A stretch of DNA of 14,698 bases, from assembly GCA_003105225.1 (NCBI GenBank), contig PQAK01000186.1, forward strand, positions 1-14,698, read 5' to 3'. The notes beneath the pieces are model-generated. The model saw nothing but the letters and a program-made list of their open reading frames with translations, was not told the origin of the DNA and ran no database searches. Positions within the stretch are counted from its first letter, which is position 1. Each line of letters starts with the position of its first letter. This document shows positions 7,886-14,418 of this stretch, one piece after another. Source of the DNA: Deltaproteobacteria bacterium (GTDB lineage: Bacteria > Desulfobacterota > Deferrimicrobia > Deferrimicrobiales > Deferrimicrobiaceae). The position numbers and the translations under genes are program-made.

Positions 7886-7903
7886 AATAAACCTTGTTTT
7901 ATT
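7886..7903. repeat. AT-rich inverted repeat AATAAA/TTTATT
   Basis: AATAAA (7886-7891) and TTTATT (7898-7903) are separated by six bases, at the border between the GC-rich and AT-rich parts of the intergenic region. It could be a weak hairpin or a protein site; the arms are short enough to be chance in an AT-rich stretch. Confidence 0.3.
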
Positions 7904-7910
7904 AATTTGA

Positions 7911-7934
7911 AATCCATGGGAAACGCAATGGATT
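7911..7934. repeat. Inverted repeat AATCCAT/ATGGATT, possible operator or hairpin
   Basis: Two perfect 7-bp arms (7911-7917 and 7928-7934) flank a 10-base centre, about 30 bases upstream of the nrdJ -35 box. The arm spacing (centre to centre about 17 bp) would suit a dimeric regulator on one DNA face. No known consensus was recognised. Confidence 0.4.
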
Positions 7935-7964
7935 ACAGAATTTTCATTTTCTTCCGCGTTTTTC

Positions 7965-7993
7965 TTGACAGGATATGGTGAACACCATATCTT
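7965..7993 (+). promoter_or_regulatory. Sigma70-type promoter of the nrdJ operon
   Basis: A consensus -35 TTGACA (7965-7970) is followed by a 17-base spacer and TATCTT (7988-7993), which matches four of six positions of the -10 consensus. Transcription would start near 8000, giving a leader of about 85 bases before nrdJ. The setting in an AT-rich island of a GC-rich window supports it. Confidence 0.65.
7972..7991. promoter_or_regulatory. Perfect palindromic operator within the nrdJ promoter spacer
   Basis: GATATGGTG (7972-7980) and CACCATATC (7983-7991) are exact reverse complements around a 2-base AA centre. The palindrome fills the spacer and enters the -10, the classic position for a repressor that blocks RNA polymerase. 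The cognate regulator is unknown. Confidence 0.6.
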
Positions 7994-8029
7994 GTATGCG
8001 TGTCGCCGCAAAGCCACAAGATGCGCTAC
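7982..8029 (+). promoter_or_regulatory. Candidate NrdR box pair
   Basis: The 16 bases at 7982-7997 match the NrdR-box consensus (acaCwAtATaTwGtgt, recalled from the literature) at 13 positions and overlap the -10. A second site at 8014-8029, exactly 32 bp further on as is usual for NrdR box pairs, matches only in its left half (8 of 16). NrdR represses ribonucleotide reductase genes in many bacteria, so a site here makes biological sense. It overlaps the perfect palindrome, so one of the two readings may be incidental. Confidence 0.4.
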
Positions 8030-8045
8030 CCTGAATAATTGAAAA

Positions 8046-8072
8046 GGCGCTCTCCCCAAGGGGAAACCCGCC
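8046..8072 (+). promoter_or_regulatory. Leader stem-loop just before the nrdJ ribosome-binding site
   Basis: In the predicted leader GGCG (8046-8049) can pair with CGCC (8069-8072), and inside it TCCC (8053-8056) with GGGA (8061-8064) around a CAAG loop. The structure ends four bases before the GGAG (8077-8080) and could affect translation initiation. No riboswitch family was recognised. Confidence 0.3.
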
Positions 8073-8086
8073 CGATGGAGTGAATG

Positions 8087-10522
8087 ATGGAACTGAATGT
8101 ACCGTCCGCAGCAGATCTGCCGGCCCATCCACCCGAAGCCCAGGCGCGCGCAGCGGGAAAAACGCTCCCCGAGCGCCCGCCCAGGGACTGGGTCGAGCGG
8201 GTGCTGCGGAAATACGGGCCGTTGCCGGTCTCCGAGAACGCCCGGACCGTGCTCGAACGGCGGTACCTGAAGCGGGATGCCCGGGGGGAGACGCACGAAA
8301 CCCCCGAGGGGATGGTCGCCCGCGTGGCCTACAACATCGCGACCGCGGAAGGATTCTATTACGGGGCCCTGCCCGAGGTCGTCCTCCAGTGGGCGGAGAC
8401 GTTCTACGCGATGATGATCCGCCTGGATTTCGTGCCCAACTCCCCCACCCTCATGAACGCGGGGCGGGAGCTGCAGCAGCTGTCCGCCTGCTTCGTGCTC
8501 CCCGTGGAAGATTCCATGGAGTCCATCTTCGAGGCGGTGAAGAACACCGCCCTCATCCACAAGAGCGGCGGCGGGACCGGCTTCTCCTTCTCCCGCCTGC
8601 GCCCGAAGCACGACGTCGTCCAGTCGACCAAGGGGATCTCCTCCGGCCCCATCTCCTTCATGACCGTCTTCGACGCGGCCACGGAGACGATCAAGCAGGG
8701 CGGGACCCGCCGGGGCGCCAACATGGGGATCCTCCGGGTCGACCACCCCGACATCCTCGACTTCATCACCTGCAAGTCGAAAAACGACCGGCTGAACAAC
8801 TTCAACATCTCCGTCGCCCTCACCGAGGAGTTCATGAAGGCGGTGGAAGCCGACGCGGAGTACGCGCTCGTCAATCCCCATTCCCGGGAGTCGGCCGGCA
8901 GCCTCAAGGCCCGCGAGGTGTTCGAGAGGATCGTCGACTCGGCGTGGCGGAACGGGGAGCCGGGGATCATCTTCCTCGACCGGATCAACCGGGACAACCC
9001 CACGCCCCGCCTGGGCGAGATCGAAAGCACCAACCCCTGCGGCGAGCAGCCGCTGCTCCCCTACGAGAGCTGCAACCTGGGCTCCATCAACCTCTCCACC
9101 ATGGTCCTGGGGGAGAACGGCGGCACGCGGATCGACTACGAGAAGCTCAAGGACACGGTCCACACCGCGGTCCGGTTCCTGGACGACGTCATCGACATGA
9201 ACAACTATCCCCTCAACGAGATCCGGCAGATGACGATGGGGAACCGGAAGATCGGGCTCGGCGTGATGGGGTTCGCCGACATGCTGATCCGGCTGGGGAT
9301 CCCGTACGATTCGGACGAGGCGCTGGCGGTCGCCCAGGAGGTGATGAGCTTCATCCAGGAGGAGTCGGCCTCCGCCTCCTGCCTGCTGGCGCGCGAGCGC
9401 GGGCCGTTCCCGAACTACGGCATCAGCGTCTTCCCCGAGCGGCAGAGCCCCCCGCGGCGCAACGCCACCACGACGACGATCGCCCCCACGGGGACGATCA
9501 GCATCATCGCCGGCGTCTCCAGCGGGATCGAGCCGATCTTCGCCCTGTCCTACATCCGCAACGTGATGGACAACGACCACCTCGTCGAGGCCCACCCCCT
9601 CTTCGACGCCGAGATGCGGCGCCGGGGGCTCTACTCCGTCGAGAAGATGACGGAGATCTCGCAGGCCGGCTCGCTGCGGCACGTGGAGGGGATCCCCGAC
9701 GACGTCCGAAGGGTCTACGTGACGGCGCACGACATCTCCCCCGAGGCGCACCTCCGGATGCAGGCCGCCTTCCAGAAGTTCACCGACAACGCCGTGTCCA
9801 AGACGGTGAACTTCCCCTCCGACGCCACGCGGGACGACATCCGGAAGGTCTTCGTCCTCGCCTACCGCCTCGGCTGCAAGGGCGTCACCGTCTACCGGGA
9901 CCGCAGCCGCGACGAGCAGGTGCTGAACATCGGCGAGGTCAACCGCAAGGAGGCCGCCGCGGCGGCGGCCGAAACCGCCGAGGCCGAGCCGGGATTCGTC
10001 TCTCCCCGGCCCCGGCCCGACACGCTGCTGGGAGTCACCAAGGAGATGAAGACGAGCTGCGGGAAGATCTACGTCACGATCAACCGCGACGCCCGGGGGA
10101 TCTTCGAGATCTTCAACCAGATGGGGAAGGCCGGCGGATGCGCCGCCTCCCAGTCCGAAGCGATCGGAAGGCTCGTTTCCCTGGCCCTGCGCTCCGGGGT
10201 CCAGCCCGACCAGATCATCAAGCAGCTCAAGGGCATCTCCTGCCACCTGCCCGCCTGGGGCGGGAACGGCGGGAAGATCCTGTCCTGCGCGGACGCGGTC
10301 TCCAAGGCCATCGAATGGTACATGGAGAACGTCGACACGATGTTCGCCGGGATTCCCGGCGCCGGGGCGGGGCCCGTCCTGGCCGCGCCCTCTCCGGCGG
10401 TCCGGGCCTCCCTGCCGGAGGACCGGGAGATCGCGCGCGGCGCCTGCCCCGACTGCGGCAGCCAGGTCGAAATGCAGGAGGGATGCCTCAAGTGCCGCTC
10501 GTGCGGTTTCTCGGAGTGCTAG
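8087..10522 (+). CDS. nrdJ: Adenosylcobalamin-dependent (class II) ribonucleoside-diphosphate reductase
   Basis: Makes deoxyribonucleotides from ribonucleotides by a B12-generated thiyl radical, independent of oxygen. The chosen ATG at 8087 (811 residues) lies six bases after GGAG (8077-8080); the adjacent ATG at 8084 is only three bases away. Core residues are visible: C135 in SACFVLP, the NPCGEQP finger loop with N316, C318 (thiyl radical) and E320, and C329, the second redox-pair Cys. TPTGTIS-type and GGTRRGA loops are also present. The N-terminus is short and shows no ATP-cone, so activity-site regulation is probably absent. A C-terminal TSCPD-like domain (about 640-750) is followed by a six-Cys tail (C787, C790, C800, C803, C806, C811), presumably the zinc/redox tail that re-reduces the active site. 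First gene of the plus-strand operon; its stop directly touches the tmk start. Confidence 0.96.
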   Translation: MELNVPSAADLPAHPPEAQARAAGKTLPERPPRDWVERVLRKYGPLPVSENARTVLERRYLKRDARGETHETPEGMVARVAYNIATAEGFYYGALPEVVLQWAETFYAMMIRLDFVPNSPTLMNAGRELQQLSACFVLPVEDSMESIFEAVKNTALIHKSGGGTGFSFSRLRPKHDVVQSTKGISSGPISFMTVFDAATETIKQGGTRRGANMGILRVDHPDILDFITCKSKNDRLNNFNISVALTEEFMKAVEADAEYALVNPHSRESAGSLKAREVFERIVDSAWRNGEPGIIFLDRINRDNPTPRLGEIESTNPCGEQPLLPYESCNLGSINLSTMVLGENGGTRIDYEKLKDTVHTAVRFLDDVIDMNNYPLNEIRQMTMGNRKIGLGVMGFADMLIRLGIPYDSDEALAVAQEVMSFIQEESASASCLLARERGPFPNYGISVFPERQSPPRRNATTTTIAPTGTISIIAGVSSGIEPIFALSYIRNVMDNDHLVEAHPLFDAEMRRRGLYSVEKMTEISQAGSLRHVEGIPDDVRRVYVTAHDISPEAHLRMQAAFQKFTDNAVSKTVNFPSDATRDDIRKVFVLAYRLGCKGVTVYRDRSRDEQVLNIGEVNRKEAAAAAAETAEAEPGFVSPRPRPDTLLGVTKEMKTSCGKIYVTINRDARGIFEIFNQMGKAGGCAASQSEAIGRLVSLALRSGVQPDQIIKQLKGISCHLPAWGGNGGKILSCADAVSKAIEWYMENVDTMFAGIPGAGAGPVLAAPSPAVRASLPEDREIARGACPDCGSQVEMQEGCLKCRSCGFSEC

Positions 10523-10525
10523 CTG
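10513..10525 (+). promoter_or_regulatory. Ribosome-binding site and CTG start of tmk
   Basis: GGAG (10513-10516) lies six bases before CTG (10523-10525), and the CTG directly follows the nrdJ TAG (10520-10522). Starting here gives (M)GAPFVTFEGIEGSGKTT, the length expected before a thymidylate kinase P-loop. No ATG, GTG or TTG occurs in this frame between the TAG and the P-loop. Confidence 0.6.
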
Positions 10526-11149
10526 GGCGCCCCTTTCGTAACGTTTGAGGGGATCGAGGGGTCCGGGAAGACGACGCAGGTCCGGCGGCTGTCGGAATAC
10601 CTCGAGGGAATCGGAATCCCCCACCGCGTCACCCGGGAGCCGGGGGGCACGGGCCTTGCCGACGAAATCCGATCCCTCCTCCTGTCCCCCCGGGAGGAGC
10701 CCGTCTTCCCCGAAACCGAGCTGCTCCTGTACGAAGCCGCCCGCGCGCAGCACGTCCGCGGGGTGATCCTGCCCGCGCTCGCCTCCGGAACGGCGGTCCT
10801 GTGCGACCGCTTCTTCGACGCCACGGCCGCCTACCAGGGATTTTCCCGGGGGATCGGCGACGCGCAGGTCGAGTGGCTGAACCGCTTCGCGTCCGGCGGC
10901 CTGTCCCCCGACCTGACGTTTCTCCTCGACGTCGCCCCGGAGGACGGCTTCGCCCGGCTCCGCAGGCGGGGCGGCCGCCCGGACCGCATCGAGTCCGAGT
11001 CCATCGGGTTCCACCGGAACGTCCGGGAAGGATACCTGCGCCTGCAGGAGCGCCATCCGGGCCGCATCCTCCGGGTCGACGGCTCGCTGCCGGCGGACGA
11101 GGTCTTCCTGCGCATCCGGGAGACCGTATCGGCGCGCTTCGGATGGTAG
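10523..11149 (+). CDS. tmk: Thymidylate (dTMP) kinase, apparent CTG start
   Basis: Phosphorylates dTMP to dTDP with ATP in the cytoplasm, directly downstream of the dNTP-making reductase. The 208-residue product has the P-loop GIEGSGKTT (10-18), the thymidylate kinase DR motif as CDRF (D95, R96, F97, usually DRY) followed by AAYQG, and an Arg-rich lid segment before the DRIE stretch. Length is normal for the family. The frame has only CTG at 10523 as a plausible start; the first ATG-started frame begins at 10763, which would delete the P-loop and is rejected. Alternatives are a sequencing error near 10520-10540 or read-through of the nrdJ TAG, since both genes share the reading frame. The stop overlaps the holB start by seven bases. 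Confidence 0.9.
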   Translation: MGAPFVTFEGIEGSGKTTQVRRLSEYLEGIGIPHRVTREPGGTGLADEIRSLLLSPREEPVFPETELLLYEAARAQHVRGVILPALASGTAVLCDRFFDATAAYQGFSRGIGDAQVEWLNRFASGGLSPDLTFLLDVAPEDGFARLRRRGGRPDRIESESIGFHRNVREGYLRLQERHPGRILRVDGSLPADEVFLRIRETVSARFGW

Positions 11150-12123
11150 GGGACTTCTCCTCGCTCCGGGGGCAGGATCGGGCGGTCTCGCTCCTGCGCC
11201 GGTACCTGTCGACGGGGAACGTCCCTCCCGGCCTCCTCTTCCACGGGGAGGAGGGGATCGGCAAGGAGAAGGCGGCCAACGCCTTCATCGCCTCGCTTTT
11301 CTGCGGCAGCCGGACCCCCGGCGGCGCCTGCGGCGCGTGTCCCGATTGCCGGCTGCTCGCCTCGGGCGCGCACCCCAACCTCCTGCGCGTGTCCCCCGAA
11401 AACCACTTCATCCAGATCGCCGAAATCCGGGCCCTGAAGGAGGAGCTTTCCCTGAAGGCGTTTTCCGACCGGGTGCGCGTTGCGCTCATCTGCCCGGCGG
11501 ACCGGATGACCCTCCAGGCGGCCAACGCGCTGCTCAAGACCCTCGAGGAGCCGCCCCCGTCGACGCACCTGGTGCTCGTCGCCCACCGGCTCTCCGAGCT
11601 GCCGGTGACGATCGTCTCCCGGTGCCAGAAAATCCCCTTTTCCACCCTTGCGGCGGATGTCGTCGAAGAGATCCTCCGCGGTCTCCCCGGGGCCTGCGCG
11701 GGGCACTCCCCCGGGACGATCCGGGCGGCGGCCGCCTGCTCCGGCGGAAGCCCGGGGCGCACCCTCCTTCTCCTGGACGAGATGGAGGAGGACCGCCGGA
11801 TGTGGACCGAACTGTTCTCCGGCCTGGATCCTGCGGCCGTCGCCGCGGCCGGGGAGTCGTGGAAAAAGGGCGGCGAGCGGAAGGGGCAGATTTCCGTGCC
11901 GCTGTCGATGGCGCGGGACCTGGCCCTCTTATCATCCGGGACGAATGAGGCTATAATAAACGGCGATTTGGGAGAGCCCCTACGCGCCATCGCCGGGAGG
12001 AAAACCCCGAACGGGTGGATCCGGGCGTTGCAGGCGCTTCTTTCCATGTCCCGGATGCCGCCCCAGGCCCAGAAGCGGCTTGCGCTGGAGGCGTTCCTGT
12101 ACCGATTGCACGGAGAGGGATGA
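11143..12123 (+). CDS. holB: DNA polymerase III subunit delta'
   Basis: Clamp-loader subunit that works with tau/gamma and delta to load the sliding clamp. The 326-residue reading starts at the ATG at 11143, seven bases inside tmk, so translation is probably coupled; no strong Shine-Dalgarno is seen. Residues 1-30 give the typical GQDRAV-type opening. Walker A is GEEGIGK (35-41). A zinc module uses C54, C63, C66 and C69, followed by AHPNL. ANALLKTLEEPP (about 127-138) and the sensor SRC (159-161) are diagnostic of the clamp-loader AAA+ family. The C-terminal third is less conserved. The order tmk-holB-ricT is also found in Bacillus and Geobacter-type genomes, which supports the call. Confidence 0.93.
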   Translation: MVGDFSSLRGQDRAVSLLRRYLSTGNVPPGLLFHGEEGIGKEKAANAFIASLFCGSRTPGGACGACPDCRLLASGAHPNLLRVSPENHFIQIAEIRALKEELSLKAFSDRVRVALICPADRMTLQAANALLKTLEEPPPSTHLVLVAHRLSELPVTIVSRCQKIPFSTLAADVVEEILRGLPGACAGHSPGTIRAAAACSGGSPGRTLLLLDEMEEDRRMWTELFSGLDPAAVAAAGESWKKGGERKGQISVPLSMARDLALLSSGTNEAIINGDLGEPLRAIAGRKTPNGWIRALQALLSMSRMPPQAQKRLALEAFLYRLHGEG

Positions 12124-12130
12124 AAAGCGG

Positions 12131-12889
12131 ATGGACCTTGCGGGAATCAGGCTCCGGGGCGTCTGCAAGATGCACCACTTCGACTGCACCGGAACCCCCC
12201 TGAAACGGGGGGACTACGCCGTCGTCCAGACGGAGCGGGGGCCGGTGCTGGGGGAAGTCCTCCAGCGGATCGACGCCCACGCCCCGGCCGGCGACCGGAC
12301 CTCGTACGCCAAGGTGCTGCGCGCCGCCACGGCCGACGACATGCGCGCCCACCAGGAAAACGCGCGGCGCGAAGCGGAGGCGCAGGAGTTCTGCCTGAAG
12401 CGGATCGAGGCCCGCGGGCTTCCCATGAAGCTGGCGCGGACCGAGGTCCTCCTCGACCGGAGCAAGGCGATCTTCTACTTCACGGCCGACGGGCGGATCG
12501 ACTTCCGGGAGCTCGTCAAGGACCTGGCCCACGAGCTTCGCACGCGCATCGAGATGCGGCAGATCGGCGTGCGCGACGAAGCGCGCGTCGTCGGCGGGGT
12601 CGGCCCCTGCGGGATGGGGCTGTGCTGCGCCACCTTCCTTTCCGACTTCGAGCCCATCACGGTGAAGATGGCCAAGGACCAGAAGCTCGCGCTGAACCCG
12701 GCGAAGCTGTCGGGGGTCTGCGGACGCCTCATGTGCTGCCTCATCTACGAGCACGAATCGTACGCGCGGACCAAGGCCTGCAAGAGCTGCGGGACGGGGA
12801 AGGGCGCGCCCCCGCCCGCCCCTTCCGACGCGGGAGACGCGGAGGACCTCTCGTTCCGGTTCGGCGACGACGAGGACGGGGCCTCGTGA
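12131..12889 (+). CDS. ricT: PSP1-domain protein RicT (YaaT) family
   Basis: 252 residues from the ATG at 12131, seven bases after the holB stop; a GAGAGGG stretch lies 11 bases upstream. An in-frame ATG at 12080 would overlap holB and lacks the family N-terminus. The signature segments are intact: the GVGPCGMGLCCATFL region (C160, C165, C166), DFEPITVKMAKDQ, and LSGVCGRLMCCLIYE (C197, C202, C203). Two further Cys (C217, C220) and an acidic tail follow. In Bacillus subtilis RicT works with RicA and RicF, a complex carrying Fe-S clusters that affects RNA maturation with RNase Y, sporulation and competence. No RicA or RicF partner is visible here, so the role in this organism is open. The conserved neighbourhood with tmk and holB fits the family. 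Its stop overlaps the metG start (GTGA). Confidence 0.9.
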   Translation: MDLAGIRLRGVCKMHHFDCTGTPLKRGDYAVVQTERGPVLGEVLQRIDAHAPAGDRTSYAKVLRAATADDMRAHQENARREAEAQEFCLKRIEARGLPMKLARTEVLLDRSKAIFYFTADGRIDFRELVKDLAHELRTRIEMRQIGVRDEARVVGGVGPCGMGLCCATFLSDFEPITVKMAKDQKLALNPAKLSGVCGRLMCCLIYEHESYARTKACKSCGTGKGAPPPAPSDAGDAEDLSFRFGDDEDGAS

Positions 12890-14418
12890 AGCCCACCTTC
12901 TACATCACCACCCCGATCTACTACGTGAACGACGTCCCGCACATCGGCCACGCCTATACCACGATCGCGTGCGACGCGCTCGCCCGGTATCACCGGATGA
13001 AGGGGCAGCAGGTGTTCTTCCTCACGGGGACGGACGAGCACGGCGAGAAGGTCCAGAAGAGCGCGCTCCAGCAGGGGCTGGCCCCCCGCGAGCTGGCCGA
13101 CCGCGTCGTGACGCGCTTCCAGGGGCTCACCCCCGCGCTGGAAATCACGAACGACGACTTCATCCGGACCACGGAACCGCGGCATTACGCCTCCGTCCAG
13201 GACCTCTTCCGCAAGTCCCTGGGCAACGGCGACATCTACCTCGGGGAATACGAGGGGTGGTACTGCACCCCCTGCGAGTCGTACTGGACCGATCTCCAGC
13301 TCGTCGAGGGGAAATGCCCCGAATGCCGGCGGGACGTGGAGAAGCGGAAGGAGCCTTCCTTCTTCTTCCGCCTCTCGAAGTACCGGAAGCCGCTCCTCGA
13401 ATACTACGAGAGGAACCCGAGGTTCATCCGGCCGGAGAGCCGCCGCAACGAGGTGATCGCCTTCGTCGAGGGGGGCTTGAACGACCTCTCCGTCTCCCGC
13501 ACCTCGCTCTCCTGGGGGATCCCGGTCCCCGGCCATCCCGGGCACGTGATCTACGTCTGGTACGACGCCCTCACCAACTACATCACCGGGCTGGGATACC
13601 CCGGCGGCGGCGAGACGTTCGACGCCTTCTGGCCGGCCGACCTCCACATGGTGGGGAAGGACATCCTCCGGTTCCACGCCGTCTTCTGGCCGGCGTTCCT
13701 CATGTCGGCGGGGATCGCCCCGCCGCTGGGCGTTTTCGCCCACGGATGGTGGACCGTCGAGGGGCAGAAGATGAGCAAGTCGCTGGGGAACGTCGTCGAC
13801 CCGTACGAGATGGTGGCGACCTACGGGGCGGACGCGTTCCGCTACTTCCTTCTGCGCGAGGTCCCGTTCGGGCTCGACGGGGATTTCTCGAAGAAAGCCC
13901 TCGTGCACCGGATCAATTCCGACCTCGCCAACGATTTCGGCAACCTGCTGAACCGGGCGCTGGGGATGCTCGGGAAATATTTCGGCGGCGCGGTGCCCGC
14001 TCCCTCGCCCCCGGGCGAGGAGGACCTGTCGCTGATCGCCCTGGCCGGGGAGGTCCGGCGCTCCGTGGACGCCGCCATGGAAGAGGTCGAATTCCACCGC
14101 GCCCTCGCCGCGATCTGGGACCTCGTCAAGGCAGCGAACCGGTACGTGGACGCGTCGGCGCCGTGGGCGCTGGCCAGGGACGCCTCGAAGCGGGAGCGGC
14201 TGGGGACGGTGCTCTACAACATCCTGGAAGCCGCCCGCATCTGCGTGCTGCTGTCCTCCCCCTTCGTGCCCGCGGCGGCGCAGGCGATGTGGGAAGCGCT
14301 GGGCTGCCAAGGCGAGGTGGCGAAGGCGATCCTCTCCGATGCCGCCACGTGGGGCGGCCTCCGCACCGGCGCCGAACTCCCCCGCTCCGCCGTCGCCTTC
14401 CCCCGTATCGAAGCGTAG
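12886..14418 (+). CDS. metG: Methionyl-tRNA synthetase, short form without the C-terminal dimer domain
   Basis: Class I aminoacyl-tRNA synthetase that charges tRNA-Met, 510 residues. The GTG at 12886 gives the family N-terminus KPTFYITTPIYY and overlaps the ricT stop by four bases, with GAGG a short way upstream. The HIGH signature is at 19-22 and KMSKS at 295-299. The connective-peptide zinc knuckle has C127, C130, C144 and C147 (one CXXC pair before and one after the intervening loop). WYDALTNYITG and HMVGKDILRFHAVFWPAFL are typical active-site segments. The protein ends with AFPRIE, where longer homologues continue into a tRNA-binding domain, so this is the short form. All key motifs are intact. 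Last gene of the visible plus-strand operon. Confidence 0.97.
   Translation: MKPTFYITTPIYYVNDVPHIGHAYTTIACDALARYHRMKGQQVFFLTGTDEHGEKVQKSALQQGLAPRELADRVVTRFQGLTPALEITNDDFIRTTEPRHYASVQDLFRKSLGNGDIYLGEYEGWYCTPCESYWTDLQLVEGKCPECRRDVEKRKEPSFFFRLSKYRKPLLEYYERNPRFIRPESRRNEVIAFVEGGLNDLSVSRTSLSWGIPVPGHPGHVIYVWYDALTNYITGLGYPGGGETFDAFWPADLHMVGKDILRFHAVFWPAFLMSAGIAPPLGVFAHGWWTVEGQKMSKSLGNVVDPYEMVATYGADAFRYFLLREVPFGLDGDFSKKALVHRINSDLANDFGNLLNRALGMLGKYFGGAVPAPSPPGEEDLSLIALAGEVRRSVDAAMEEVEFHRALAAIWDLVKAANRYVDASAPWALARDASKRERLGTVLYNILEAARICVLLSSPFVPAAAQAMWEALGCQGEVAKAILSDAATWGGLRTGAELPRSAVAFPRIEA

Larger units (their letters stand above)
7577..8083. other. Divergent intergenic region with no supported gene
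   Basis: About 500 bases separate the two divergent operons. From 7577 to about 7680 lies the presumed cytochrome promoter and leader. From about 7681 to 7870 the sequence is very GC-rich and self-complementary: CCCGCCT at 7694-7700 against AGGCGGG at 7745-7751, and CTGCGG at 7760-7765 against CCGCAG at 7797-7802. From about 7880 to 7965 it is AT-rich with inverted repeats, followed by the nrdJ promoter and leader. Short open frames exist on both strands but none has a convincing ribosome-binding site or a recognisable product. Confidence 0.7.

Noticed and set aside
7614..7917. Short open frames of about 86-98 codons in the intergenic region on both strands
   Set aside because: No ribosome-binding site, no recognisable product, Pro/Arg-rich composition typical of chance frames in GC-rich DNA.
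5594..7981. 795-codon plus-strand frame opposite the CbcL-like gene
   Set aside because: It is antisense to a gene with 11 intact heme motifs and a cytochrome b domain, has no recognisable domain, and runs on into the intergenic region.
8007..8030. GCAAAGCCAC stretch resembling part of the c-di-GMP-I (GEMM) riboswitch core
   Set aside because: The upstream GGGCAAACC part is absent, the downstream partner stem is not found, and the predicted transcript starts only a few bases before it.
7994..8083. Cobalamin riboswitch before the B12-dependent reductase
   Set aside because: The leader is too short and no B12-box-like GCC-ACTG core is seen; B12 riboswitches normally control B12-independent alternatives.
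7883..11056. 1057-codon minus-strand frame opposite nrdJ and tmk
   Set aside because: Low-complexity shadow of nrdJ and tmk, whose catalytic motifs are intact on the plus strand.
10520..11149. A genuine NrdJ-Tmk fusion through the TAG codon
   Set aside because: The NrdJ C-terminal Cys tail ends naturally at the TAG, and a ribosome-binding site sits at the right distance for a separate tmk start; separate proteins are the simpler reading.
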